The notes below the pieces were generated by a model. It saw only the letters and a list, made by a program, of their open reading frames with translations. It made no database searches and had not been told where the DNA came from. This document shows positions 23,104-31,075 of a stretch of 64,000 bases of DNA, piece by piece. The position numbers were made by a program, and so were the translations under genes. The first letter of the stretch is position 1. Every line of letters begins with the position of its first letter. The DNA comes from Bacteroidota bacterium (lineage in GTDB: Bacteria; Bacteroidota; Bacteroidia; Chitinophagales; Chitinophagaceae), in contig JAEWKK010000012.1 of the NCBI GenBank assembly GCA_023386045.1, positions 186,001 to 250,000 on the forward strand. The letters run 5' to 3'.

Positions 23104-23669
23104 ACGGCGAACGCAACCAAATATATTCCGATACCGACTTAATTGAAGGTTGCCTGGCAGGTGATCGTAAGATGCAGCACGAGCTGTACAAGCGATTTGC
23201 CCCAAAAATGTATGGCGTTTGCCTGCGTTATGCCAGCAATGCCGAGGAGGCTGAAGATATTTTACAGGAAGGATTTATAAAGGTCTTTAATAAGATCGGC
23301 AGTTTTAGAAAGGAAGGATCTTTTGAAGGCTGGATCAGGCGGATCTTTGTCAACACTGCCATTGAGCAGTTCCGTAAAAAGGTTTATCTGCAACCTCTCA
23401 CAGAAGCTGAAGAAGATACCATGGAGGGAAAATACCTTTCAGTATTGGACAGGCTTTCGGAGAAAGACATCATTCAGCTTGTGCAGCAGCTTTCGCCCGG
23501 CTATCGTACTGTATTCAATATGTACGTAGTGGAAGGTTACACACACCGGCAAATTGCAGAGCTGCTTGGCATTAGTGAAGGAACAAGCAAATCACAGTTG
23601 TCAAGAGCCAAGATGATCCTGCAGGACCTTGTGAGGAAACATCTGGAAAAAAGAAAACAAGTACCGTAG
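23100..23669 (+). CDS. ECF RNA polymerase sigma factor
   Basis: 189 aa sigma-70 family factor of the ECF type, with regions 2 and 4 only. Region 2 is at about residues 20-90 (NAEEAEDILQEGFIKVFNKI, GWIRRIFVNTAIEQFRKK); region 4 is at about 125-180 (LSPGYRTVFNMYVVEGYTHR, QIAELLGISEGTSKSQLSR). The start is TTG overlapping the rdgB stop; no ATG occurs before residue 25. The next gene is a one-TM protein, probably its regulator. It belongs to the same subfamily as the sigma at 61855-62430. Confidence 0.93.
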   Translation: MNGERNQIYSDTDLIEGCLAGDRKMQHELYKRFAPKMYGVCLRYASNAEEAEDILQEGFIKVFNKIGSFRKEGSFEGWIRRIFVNTAIEQFRKKVYLQPLTEAEEDTMEGKYLSVLDRLSEKDIIQLVQQLSPGYRTVFNMYVVEGYTHRQIAELLGISEGTSKSQLSRAKMILQDLVRKHLEKRKQVP

Positions 23670-23672
23670 ATC

Positions 23673-24461
23673 ATGAATAAGGACATCCAAAATAAACTGG
23701 CACAATTTGAAGCCCAGCCTCCTCCAGAAGCCTGGAACAAAATTGCTGCAGCATTGGATGACAGCCTGAAGAATGCTGCAGTAAGGCTTCAGGATTTAGA
23801 GGTCAGTCCTCCCCTGCAAACATGGAGTCAAATCAGTCATCAACTTGATGAGAAATCAAAAACTCCTGTTATCCCTTTTTATAAGAAATATTCAAACGCC
23901 TTGATGATAGGCAGTGCCGCCGCCGTGCTGGCTCTGATTGTTTTTTTATCAGGAGTACTTTCAAATAAAGAAACAGTTACTGAACCCAGCTTCAGAGAAG
24001 TGGTGCAAAATATGCGACCTTCAATTGAAACAGAAAAAAGCACTGCTGGGCAGGACTTACAAACTTCAGAAGAGACAAACGAAACAGCATATACTAATGC
24101 ACGCAAATCTGTCAAACAAAAAGCGGGAGTCGAACCAGAAGACAAAAGAGATATAGAAACCTTGTCTTTCGCATCGCACCATTATGTTGCACCCGTTGAA
24201 AAGCTGATTCCTGATTGCGTTGAAAGAAATTCAGCCCTGGCATTTACACATCCTGTTGACAAATACATGGTGTACAGCAGAGAAGATGGCAATGCAGTCA
24301 AGCTGCCGAAAAAATTATTTGATGCAGTAGCCTGTCCTTCAAAAGATGCCGAATGCAAAATCAAACTAAAGCAGGTACAGGAAAAATTTGCAGCATCTGC
24401 TTTCACCGCAGACTTCACTGGTGTGCTTGACATCATTAACAATCTCGGAGAAAATCAGTAA
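23673..24461 (+). CDS. One-TM partner of the upstream ECF sigma factor, putative anti-sigma
   Basis: 262 aa. Residues 1-60 contain two copies of a short motif: QFEAQPPPEAWNKIAAALDD and LEVSPPLQTWSQISHQLDE (pattern E-x-x-P-P-x-x-x-W-x-x-I-x-x-x-L-D). One membrane helix follows at about residues 72-92 (MIGSAAAVLALIVFLSGVL). The rest is a presumably periplasmic region with a Cys-bearing C-terminal part (FDAVACPSKDAECKIKLKQV). The topology and position, 3 bp after the sigma gene, suggest an anti-sigma factor, but no zinc-binding ASD or RskA/FecR domain is recognisable. Confidence 0.6.
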   Translation: MNKDIQNKLAQFEAQPPPEAWNKIAAALDDSLKNAAVRLQDLEVSPPLQTWSQISHQLDEKSKTPVIPFYKKYSNALMIGSAAAVLALIVFLSGVLSNKETVTEPSFREVVQNMRPSIETEKSTAGQDLQTSEETNETAYTNARKSVKQKAGVEPEDKRDIETLSFASHHYVAPVEKLIPDCVERNSALAFTHPVDKYMVYSREDGNAVKLPKKLFDAVACPSKDAECKIKLKQVQEKFAASAFTADFTGVLDIINNLGENQ

Positions 24462-24469
24462 TCTTGATC

Positions 24470-24886
24470 ATGTCAAGAATCAGGATCGAACTTCCCGATA
24501 ATTTTTCGTTTTCTGTCAACATTCCCATTCGCATAACAGATCTCAACTATGGAGGTCATGTGGGCAATGACAGCGTTCTTTCCATCATCCATGAAGCAAG
24601 AATGGCATTTCTACAAAGCAAAGGTTATACGGAAATGGAACTGGAAGGAATTGGACTGATCATGAGTGATGTGGGAATCCAATTCAAATCGGAGTTATTT
24701 TACGGCGATGTGGTCACTGCATCTGTGAAAGCTTCCGGGTTTTTAGCTGCAGGCTTTGATATTTATTATAAACTAATGAAGGATGATGCCGTGGTAGCTG
24801 TTGCCAAAACCGGAATGGTATGTTATGACTATACAGCAAAGAAACCAGTGCGTCTGCCGCAACAAGCCATCGCGCGTTTACAATGA
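24470..24886 (+). CDS. Acyl-CoA thioesterase-like hotdog-fold protein (4HBT family)
   Basis: 138 aa. Hotdog-fold signature around residues 20-45: IRITDLNYGGHVGNDSVLSI followed by HEARMAFLQ, as in YbgC/FadM-type thioesterases, in which the Asp/His region is catalytic. GLIMSDVGIQFKSELFYGD forms the next strands. It probably hydrolyses an acyl-CoA or acyl-carrier thioester; the substrate is not predictable. I start at the ATG at 24470; an in-frame TTG at 24464 is weaker. It converges with aroE, the last 9 bp overlapping. Confidence 0.85.
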   Translation: MSRIRIELPDNFSFSVNIPIRITDLNYGGHVGNDSVLSIIHEARMAFLQSKGYTEMELEGIGLIMSDVGIQFKSELFYGDVVTASVKASGFLAAGFDIYYKLMKDDAVVAVAKTGMVCYDYTAKKPVRLPQQAIARLQ

Positions 24887-25618
24887 ATCATCATTCCAGA
24901 TCCTCCAGCTTTCTTCGGCCTGTAATACCAGCATTTCATATCCGTTGACGATCACTGCACCCCTATTCTCCCCTTCCTGCAAAAAAATTGTTTTCTCCGG
25001 GTTATACACCAGGTCAAATAATAAATGTTGTGAAGTAAGACTGTCGTATGGAAGTGTTGGTGCTTCATCTACATCAGGGAAAGTACCTAAAGGTGTGGTA
25101 TTGATGATGACATGATGAGATTGCAAAACTTCATCTGTCAGCGCCTCATAGTTCAGACATTGAGGCTGCGTTTTTCTGGAAACCAACTGGTAGCTGAGGC
25201 CCAGCTTCTTTAAAGCATAACAAACTGCTTTTGAAGCACCACCAGTTCCCAGCACAAGGGCTTTGTTATGATCAGTGGTCAGATGTTTTTGAAGTGATTT
25301 GAGAAAAGCCCTGCTATCGGTATTAAAGCCTGATAATTTTCCGTGACTGAGTTTCACGCAATTACAGGCTCCAATTTCCATTACTTCAGGATCAGCACTG
25401 TCCAGGAAAGGCAATACAGCTTCCTTATAAGGAATGGTGACATTAAAGCCCTGAAGTCCCGGAATGTTTTTCAGAAGTGCTTCCAGTTCCTGGATATTCT
25501 GCAGTTCAAAATTTTCATAATTGCAATCTATAAGTCCCTCGCTTTTGAACTTGTCAGTGAAATATTTTTTTGAGAAAGAATGTTTCAGTGTTTTGCCAAC
25601 AAGTCCGAAACGTCTCAT
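24878..25618 (-). CDS. aroE: Shikimate dehydrogenase
   Basis: 246 aa. NADP-dependent reduction of 3-dehydroshikimate to shikimate in aromatic amino acid synthesis. Substrate-binding KHSFSKKYFTDKF near the N-terminus (the S-x-S motif) and NVTIPYKEAVLPFLD with the catalytic lysine are visible. The nucleotide loop is GTGGASKAVCYALKKLG, then SRKTQ and NTTPLGTFP. It is slightly shorter than E. coli AroE but complete. Its ATG shares one base with the stop of the phosphosulfolactate synthase gene (TGATG), indicating coupling. Confidence 0.95.
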   Translation of the reverse strand: MRRFGLVGKTLKHSFSKKYFTDKFKSEGLIDCNYENFELQNIQELEALLKNIPGLQGFNVTIPYKEAVLPFLDSADPEVMEIGACNCVKLSHGKLSGFNTDSRAFLKSLQKHLTTDHNKALVLGTGGASKAVCYALKKLGLSYQLVSRKTQPQCLNYEALTDEVLQSHHVIINTTPLGTFPDVDEAPTLPYDSLTSQHLLFDLVYNPEKTIFLQEGENRGAVIVNGYEMLVLQAEESWRIWNDDSL

Positions 25619-26391
25619 CAGGCCTTTTCTTTATTCAGGTATAAATGAAAAGTATCTCCGCGAAGTCCTATGCGCATGGCTTCAAGTGGCAATACTTCCG
25701 TAGGAGCAATATTTCCAAGGTTCACATTGCAACCCAGTAATTCAATAAAATAAAGTTGTTGCGCTTTTTGAGGAGCTTCCCAAATGATTTTTTCTCCTGG
25801 GATCTGTGTAAGTATTTCCTGTACCAGGCCTTCCCTTACTTCACCAGAGCCACGATAAATGCCCACATTACCTGCTTCCCTTGCTTCCGCAATTACATAG
25901 GTTGATCCTGCATTGAGTTCAGCCCGCATCAGTTCAATCCATTTATAGGGAGGGATGATATGTGCTGCGTCCTTACTACCCACTTCGCTCAACACGGTTA
26001 CATGCTTCGCAAGCTTTTCAATGTATCCGCACTTCTCCGCATGGGGAATAGTAATGGAACCATCACTTACTTCAATATAGGTCACACCAAATCTTTTGCA
26101 AACCTCCAGGTAATCATCAAACTGGTTGCGAATGATGAATGCTTCGAAAAGAGTGCCTCCGAAGTAAATGGGAATATTGAAAGAGCGATAGACTTCCAGC
26201 TTTTCATCAAGGTTGGGAGTAACAAATGAAGTTCCGAATCCCAGCTTCACCAGGTCCACGTGTGGGTGACATACACTCAGAAAGTTCTGGGCTTCATTGG
26301 CACTAAGGCCTTTGTCCATAACCATGGTAATTCCTGCAGTACGGGGCTTTTGATTGCGGTCGGGGATCTGGGATAGGTTAAAATTCATCAT
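25618..26391 (-). CDS. Phosphosulfolactate synthase-like protein (ComA family)
   Basis: 257 aa TIM-barrel protein. The characterised member adds sulfite to phosphoenolpyruvate to give (R)-phosphosulfolactate, the first step of coenzyme M synthesis in methanogens. Family stretches: TMVMDKGLSANEAQNFL, VDLVKLGFGTSFVTPN, YFGGTLFEAF, VTYIEVSDGSITIP, VLSEVGSKD and IIWEAPQKAQQLYFI. No other CoM gene is in view. In this phylum the product might feed sulfonate or sulfonolipid metabolism; that is inference. It is coupled to aroE by a one-base overlap, with a promoter -7 box 23 bp upstream. Confidence 0.85.
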   Translation of the reverse strand: MMNFNLSQIPDRNQKPRTAGITMVMDKGLSANEAQNFLSVCHPHVDLVKLGFGTSFVTPNLDEKLEVYRSFNIPIYFGGTLFEAFIIRNQFDDYLEVCKRFGVTYIEVSDGSITIPHAEKCGYIEKLAKHVTVLSEVGSKDAAHIIPPYKWIELMRAELNAGSTYVIAEAREAGNVGIYRGSGEVREGLVQEILTQIPGEKIIWEAPQKAQQLYFIELLGCNVNLGNIAPTEVLPLEAMRIGLRGDTFHLYLNKEKA

Positions 26392-26413
26392 TTTGCTATA
26401 GAATAATTGGGCG

Positions 26414-26421
26414 CAAAAATA
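26414..26421 (-). promoter_or_regulatory. -7 box upstream of the comA-like gene
   Basis: TATTTTTG on the minus strand fits TAnnTTTG and sits 22 bp before the start codon. The -33 element is not clear. Confidence 0.45.
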
Positions 26422-26456
26422 ATGAAGTAATTATTTACCAGACCTGAGATTTATCA

Positions 26457-27869
26457 TTACCTCGTTCTTTTATACTGTGCTATGATATCTACTACCTGAG
26501 GATTTTGAAGTATGGCTGGATTGAGCTGGATAAATTTTTTCAGGTGTTTGGGAGACTGACTAAGTCCTTTTTCGAGGTATAATAACGCTTCCTTTGATTT
26601 ATTCATCTCAAATAGAACGGCACTGAGATAGTAATAGAAAACAGGTTTATTGTCTGTATGGCTAAGTGCTGCCTGAATCTGTTGTCTGGCTTCTGAATAA
26701 AATCCTGCTTCATATAAACCACGTATCAGAGCTTCCCAGCAGGAGATATTCCTTGGTCTCACTCTAACAGCTGTTGAAAGGTATTGAATGGCTTCCTTGA
26801 ATTCTTCCAGCTTGAGTTTGCATTCGCCCATCAGGAGATTGTACTCCGCCTGTGCGCGATGGATTTTAAGTGCTGACTCCAGTTGTTTTACTGCACTTGC
26901 ATACTGGCCTTCATGAAAATATGTAAGGGCAATCTTGTAATAAAGCTTACTGTCATCAGGATTAAGATGTGAAGCCTTCCTGTAATGAAATCTTGCCTGG
27001 GCAAAGTTTTTCATCTTATCATAACAATGACCAATGGCTTCATAAATCACTTCTTCAGGCTTGGAAAGTTCTAGCACTTTTTCCAGTGCTTCAATAGCTT
27101 CCTTATATTTCCTGAGGCGGATATAGGCATCACCAATGTTGCGGTAGGCATAATCAAACTTTTCATCAATTGCCAGTGCATACTGGTAGGCATCAATAGA
27201 TTTTTCGTAAAGTTTCAGGCCCTGGTAAGCAGCACCCAGATTAAACCAGGCCAGTTCATTAAATGGATGCTCCTCAATGATCTTTAAATGCAGCCGGATG
27301 CTTTCTTCATTGCGACCTGTAAAATCGGTCCAGAAGCAAATTTTATAAAGGGCTTCCTCATTGGTAGGCTCCTCGTCCAATATAACTTTCAGGCAATCGA
27401 AAACCTTGTCAAACTCCTCATAATCGTCGTAGACATCCGTCAGTTCAAAAAGCAACTCTATTTTTTCATCGCCTTCAAAGGCGGTAACGGCCTGCTCCAG
27501 AAGTTCAACTGCCTGTTCCTGCATGTCCATGGCCAGGTAAGCATCAGTTTTAAGTATGTACAGGTTGATATCCGTTGCATCAAAAAGCTCGGCCTTTTCC
27601 AGGATTTCGAGGGCTTCAGCATATTTGCGGGTGGCAAGCAGCACATCGGCCTTGCGAATCAAAAGGGAAGCTGAAAAGGGAAAATATTCAATAGCGGTCT
27701 CTGCCACTTCGAGGGCCTTGGCCAGGTCCTCCTGCTCATCGTAATAATCTATAATCTTTTCGAAGGAATCCTCATCAATAAAAATGCTCTTATGGCCGTT
27801 TCTGAGGTTATTGTAATGCCTCAAAAGGTCGGAAATGCTGTCTCTATCGTGGTATGGATCTTTGTTCAT
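26457..27869 (-). CDS. Tetratricopeptide repeat protein
   Basis: 470 aa, almost wholly made of about eleven to twelve TPR helix pairs, e.g. AWFNLGAAYQGLKLYEKSID, YAYRNIGDAYIRLRKYKEAI and KLYYKIALTYFHEGQYASAV. No signal peptide or membrane helix, so it is a cytoplasmic protein-protein scaffold. Acidic N-terminus. No catalytic domain; the partner is unknown. It lies upstream of the comA-aroE pair on the same strand, 65 bp apart. Confidence 0.9.
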   Translation of the reverse strand: MNKDPYHDRDSISDLLRHYNNLRNGHKSIFIDEDSFEKIIDYYDEQEDLAKALEVAETAIEYFPFSASLLIRKADVLLATRKYAEALEILEKAELFDATDINLYILKTDAYLAMDMQEQAVELLEQAVTAFEGDEKIELLFELTDVYDDYEEFDKVFDCLKVILDEEPTNEEALYKICFWTDFTGRNEESIRLHLKIIEEHPFNELAWFNLGAAYQGLKLYEKSIDAYQYALAIDEKFDYAYRNIGDAYIRLRKYKEAIEALEKVLELSKPEEVIYEAIGHCYDKMKNFAQARFHYRKASHLNPDDSKLYYKIALTYFHEGQYASAVKQLESALKIHRAQAEYNLLMGECKLKLEEFKEAIQYLSTAVRVRPRNISCWEALIRGLYEAGFYSEARQQIQAALSHTDNKPVFYYYLSAVLFEMNKSKEALLYLEKGLSQSPKHLKKFIQLNPAILQNPQVVDIIAQYKRTR

Positions 27870-27981
27870 GTAAATTCCTATAACAATTTAAACGATTCTC
27901 AGAAATAATTCCTCTTTTATGTAACAAATTCTTTCCCTGTGCGTTAATTAAAGTATAAAGAAACCTTGGACGAGTTGATAG

Positions 27982-28008
27982 TTTGTTAATATTTTATAAC
28001 TATATTTG
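27982..28008 (+). promoter_or_regulatory. Promoter immediately upstream of the 28017 gene
   Basis: TATATTTG at 28001-28008 is a perfect TAnnTTTG -7 box. A TTTG lies at 27982-27985 (15-bp spacing, short) and a TTG at 27975 (23-bp spacing). The -7 box ends only 8 bp before the ATG, so the mRNA would be leaderless or nearly so. Confidence 0.6.
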
Positions 28009-28016
28009 CGCCAGAA

Positions 28017-28349
28017 ATGAGGCTCACCATCAAAATAAACCGTTTTTTCAAGTTCAAAATCGTTACCGCCGTCTTCATTACGGTGTCCGTAGCGGCTTTT
28101 GCAACTTTGGGTGATGGTGGTAAGAAAAGCAATCTAGCTGTTGGTAAAACTTCTGCTTCCAGGAATTTCTCTATTAGAAGTACCCATAATTACAGGGCTA
28201 AGAACCTCTTTCTTGGCAATCAGCCCAAATATATCACCCTCAATACCGTGGTTACCTATCAAAAAGGCAATGCCACCTATATTGTTCCTCTTAAGAAGAA
28301 GGTGATTTTGGATAAGGTGAAATTCAATCCCGCCGTTAGTAAGTTTTAA
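28017..28349 (+). CDS. Small membrane-anchored or exported protein, unknown
   Basis: 110 aa. A basic N-terminus (MRLTIKINRFFKFK) is followed by one hydrophobic helix (IVTAVFITVSVAAFATLG, about residues 15-32) that could be a signal peptide or anchor. The remaining 75 residues are basic, with two beta-rich stretches (YITLNTVVTYQKGNATYIVP). I know no family. It ends 4 bp inside the convergent gene. It probably has a leaderless transcript. Confidence 0.65.
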   Translation: MRLTIKINRFFKFKIVTAVFITVSVAAFATLGDGGKKSNLAVGKTSASRNFSIRSTHNYRAKNLFLGNQPKYITLNTVVTYQKGNATYIVPLKKKVILDKVKFNPAVSKF

Positions 28350-29002
28350 TTTTTCCCTTTGCTTTCCGCGTAAGTCATGATCCTGTAACCCGATTTGGGT
28401 AATTCAAATTTTGATGCTGGCACCGGGCTGAAGCTGATACGGGAAACCGTGTAAGTTACTTTCCTGTCCTTTGAGTCAATCTCATATTCCAAAGCCAGTC
28501 CAGGAAGCGTTCTGGTTTCATACTGAAAATTCTTATTCTCGGGCACGAGGTCCGGCGTATACCAAACTGTATAGGTAGTGCCGTCGCTCAGGGTTCCGAT
28601 GGCTTTTTTGCATTTATAACCCTGAATCATTTTTTGGGATGTATCAGAAAGATTAAAGCTGATGCCTTCATATTTTTTATTGGCATCATGCCAATCGTCG
28701 TGAGTAAGGGTGATCATATATTTCTGTTCTCCAAACTCTTTCAGGATGACGATGGAATTCTTGGCGCTGTCGTGAATGGTCACCATAGTGCCAAGGGCAT
28801 TTACCATTTCAGTCCTGGTTTTATTCCCCTTGATATAATTGGCAACTGTTGTACCATCGAGGTAATCTGCGTTTTTGGGCTTATCGGAATTGCTGTTGAT
28901 CACGATATCATAGGTGATGGTTCCTTCTGTGAACTTTTTTTGTGCGAAAGCTCCCAGGGTGAGGAAAACAACAGCAGCAAAACTCAGTAACGTAGATTTC
29001 AT
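28346..29002 (-). CDS. Exported protein resembling GLPGLI/DUF4412-type beta proteins
   Basis: 218 aa with a signal peptide (MKSTLLSFAAVVFLTLGAFA, cleaved before QKKFTEG). The mature part is beta-rich: EGTITYDIVINSNSD at its start, then MIQGYKCKKAIGTLSDGTTY and TVWYTPDLVPENKN, and PGLALEYEI near the end. The 'yKCkka...tvWyt..l' and 'PGL.leye' pattern recalls the GLPGLI and DUF4412 families of the Bacteroidota, of unknown function in the periplasm. It converges with the 28017 gene. Confidence 0.7.
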   Translation of the reverse strand: MKSTLLSFAAVVFLTLGAFAQKKFTEGTITYDIVINSNSDKPKNADYLDGTTVANYIKGNKTRTEMVNALGTMVTIHDSAKNSIVILKEFGEQKYMITLTHDDWHDANKKYEGISFNLSDTSQKMIQGYKCKKAIGTLSDGTTYTVWYTPDLVPENKNFQYETRTLPGLALEYEIDSKDRKVTYTVSRISFSPVPASKFELPKSGYRIMTYAESKGKN

Positions 29003-29055
29003 ATTGAGGTATTAACGCCTTTTAGACGAATCAAATATCAGGAATAGTTGCGTAA

Positions 29056-29080
29056 AGAAAAACCCCGCAAGAAGCGGGGC
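29056..29080 (-). terminator. yidC terminator
   Basis: Minus strand: CCCCGC-TTCTT-GCGGGG followed by TTTTTCTTT, 17 bp after the yidC stop codon. Confidence 0.85.
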
Positions 29081-29096
29081 TGATAAAATTTAACGA

Positions 29097-30944
29097 TTAA
29101 CGACCTTTCTTATTTTGCATGTCTTTCATTTGCTTCTGCTGTTCCTGCATCTGCTCAAGCCTTTCCTGCCATTTTGATTTGGTTTTGGGCTTCTTCCTGT
29201 TCTCATGCATCTTGGCCAGGATTTTATCATGGTTGATGATATAATTCTGGATAATGAACTGGAGTACCAGCGTAATAATATTTGAAACCGTGTAATACCA
29301 GGTTAAACCTGATGGCAGACTGTTAAAGATAAATAACAGCACCACAGGGAAAATATAGGGCATGTATTTCAACACCGGATTGTTCTGGTCAGGCGTCATA
29401 CTCATACTATAAAGTGAGATCAGCAAGCTGGTGATCACCGCGGTGATGGTAAACAGGCTGATATGTGAACCATAAAAAGGTATGGCCCAACCAGACCACT
29501 GATAGATGGCATCATATTGCGATAAGTCATCTGCCCATAAAAAGCTTTTTCCTCTTAATGCAACATTGGAATTAAAGAAACTATACAGGGCAAAGAAGAT
29601 CGGGATCTGTAAAAGCGCCGGTATACAACCACCTAACGGGTTCACTCCTGCCTCCTTAAACAGTTTCATTTGTTCCATGCTCATTTGCTGCTGGTCCTTG
29701 CCATATTTCGCTTTCAGTTGTTCGATCTCGGGGCGCAGCACTTTCATTTTTGCACCACTCAGATAACTTGAATAGGTCAATGGAGAAATGAGCAGACGAA
29801 TGAATAAGGTGAGCAGGAGAATTACTATACCAAAATTGGTAGTGAATTTTGAAAACAGGTCAAAGATGGGAATAACGATCCAGCGATTGATGTATTTCAC
29901 AAAGGCGAACATGCCTTCTCCAAGGTTTACCATGTTCTCCATGTCATTGCCATATTGCTTCAGGATCTTATAGTCAGTAGGACCATAATACAATCCAAGC
30001 GCCAGTCCGGCATTGGGTGAAGGCAATGTATATTTCAAGTTGGCAGTAGCTTCCACTACTGTATTACCTGTTGATGGTGCTGACCATTCCAGTTTGCCTG
30101 AAGAAAAATTCTTATCTCTGAGAACCAGAGCCGAATTAAAGAACTGCTGTTTTACAGCCACCCACTTAACAGGATCATTAAAATCTTTTTCAGTGCGGCT
30201 AACGATATTGTAGTGATCATATTCGTTATCCATGTTAAAGCAAACCTGAGACATTTGTCTTTCATATTTCAGGTCTTTCTGTAATTGCACGGCCCTGTTC
30301 TTCCAAACAAGGCCAAGTGTATTGCCAGACAAAAGCCTGTCACCACCGGTTACATTTAAATTAAAATCCACCATGTACTGCCCTTCCTTCACGATGTACT
30401 GGTGCTGGATGGATTTGCCTTCGGAGGATGTGAGTGTATAATTTACTGTATAAGAACCGTCCGTGCTTTTAACAGCATCGCCACCAGAGAAATACAGATC
30501 GGAAATGGAATCAGTTTTATTCTCGCCTGCTTTTACTACATAGGTTATCTTATCGAAGGAAGTGGACGCCAGTTTTACATAACCGCTGTCAGGAGCCTTG
30601 AAGTTTTTCAGTTCAACGCTGCGTGGCTGTCCACCTTTATTGGTAAACGTTATCTTAAGCAATTGCGTTTCAACTGTAGTCAGTTTTTCCTGGCCATTCT
30701 TAGCCGTATAAAAAGCATCAGTACTATCCACTCCAGGAATTGGCTGTATAGTATTAGTGTCTGCAATGGTCGGTGCATTGGTGGTTACAGGTGTTTGCTT
30801 TGCCTTTGCTATTGAATCCTTGGCAAGCTGTTCCATTTTTTGCTTTTGCAGGGCAGCCTGTTCGCGGCTGGTATACCAGAAAAAACCAAGGAAGATGACA
30901 GCAAGGAGAACAAAACCAATAATGGTATTACGATCGAAGTTCAT
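29097..30944 (-). CDS. yidC: Membrane protein insertase YidC
   Basis: 615 aa. Inserts and folds inner-membrane proteins alone or with SecYEG. TM1 is at the N-terminus (IIGFVLLAVIFLGFFWY), then a large periplasmic domain (about 50-340), then the conserved insertase core of five helices: NFGIVILLLTLFIRLLISPL with the conserved membrane arginine, KEAGVNPLGGCIPALLQIPI, and YYTVSNIITLVLQFIIQ. The C-terminus is a basic, Gln-rich tail (KQMKDMQNKKGR) likely to touch the ribosome. It lies downstream of pyrG with its own -7 box. Confidence 0.98.
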   Translation of the reverse strand: MNFDRNTIIGFVLLAVIFLGFFWYTSREQAALQKQKMEQLAKDSIAKAKQTPVTTNAPTIADTNTIQPIPGVDSTDAFYTAKNGQEKLTTVETQLLKITFTNKGGQPRSVELKNFKAPDSGYVKLASTSFDKITYVVKAGENKTDSISDLYFSGGDAVKSTDGSYTVNYTLTSSEGKSIQHQYIVKEGQYMVDFNLNVTGGDRLLSGNTLGLVWKNRAVQLQKDLKYERQMSQVCFNMDNEYDHYNIVSRTEKDFNDPVKWVAVKQQFFNSALVLRDKNFSSGKLEWSAPSTGNTVVEATANLKYTLPSPNAGLALGLYYGPTDYKILKQYGNDMENMVNLGEGMFAFVKYINRWIVIPIFDLFSKFTTNFGIVILLLTLFIRLLISPLTYSSYLSGAKMKVLRPEIEQLKAKYGKDQQQMSMEQMKLFKEAGVNPLGGCIPALLQIPIFFALYSFFNSNVALRGKSFLWADDLSQYDAIYQWSGWAIPFYGSHISLFTITAVITSLLISLYSMSMTPDQNNPVLKYMPYIFPVVLLFIFNSLPSGLTWYYTVSNIITLVLQFIIQNYIINHDKILAKMHENRKKPKTKSKWQERLEQMQEQQKQMKDMQNKKGR

Positions 30945-30995
30945 TTTAGATCAGAAGTTTTGAATATCAACAGGACCCATCCTGTGTAAAGGGCG

Positions 30996-31003
30996 CAAAG
31001 ATA
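30996..31003 (-). promoter_or_regulatory. -7 box upstream of yidC
   Basis: TATCTTTG on the minus strand, identical to the rpsJ -7 box, 51 bp before the yidC start. The -33 element is ambiguous. Confidence 0.5.
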
Positions 31004-31075
31004 GGCAGAACAAGCTACAAGACTGAAGAATTCAGCCCTGTGCCTGCTAAAGTTTTTAAATAGACTGGAAGCGGA

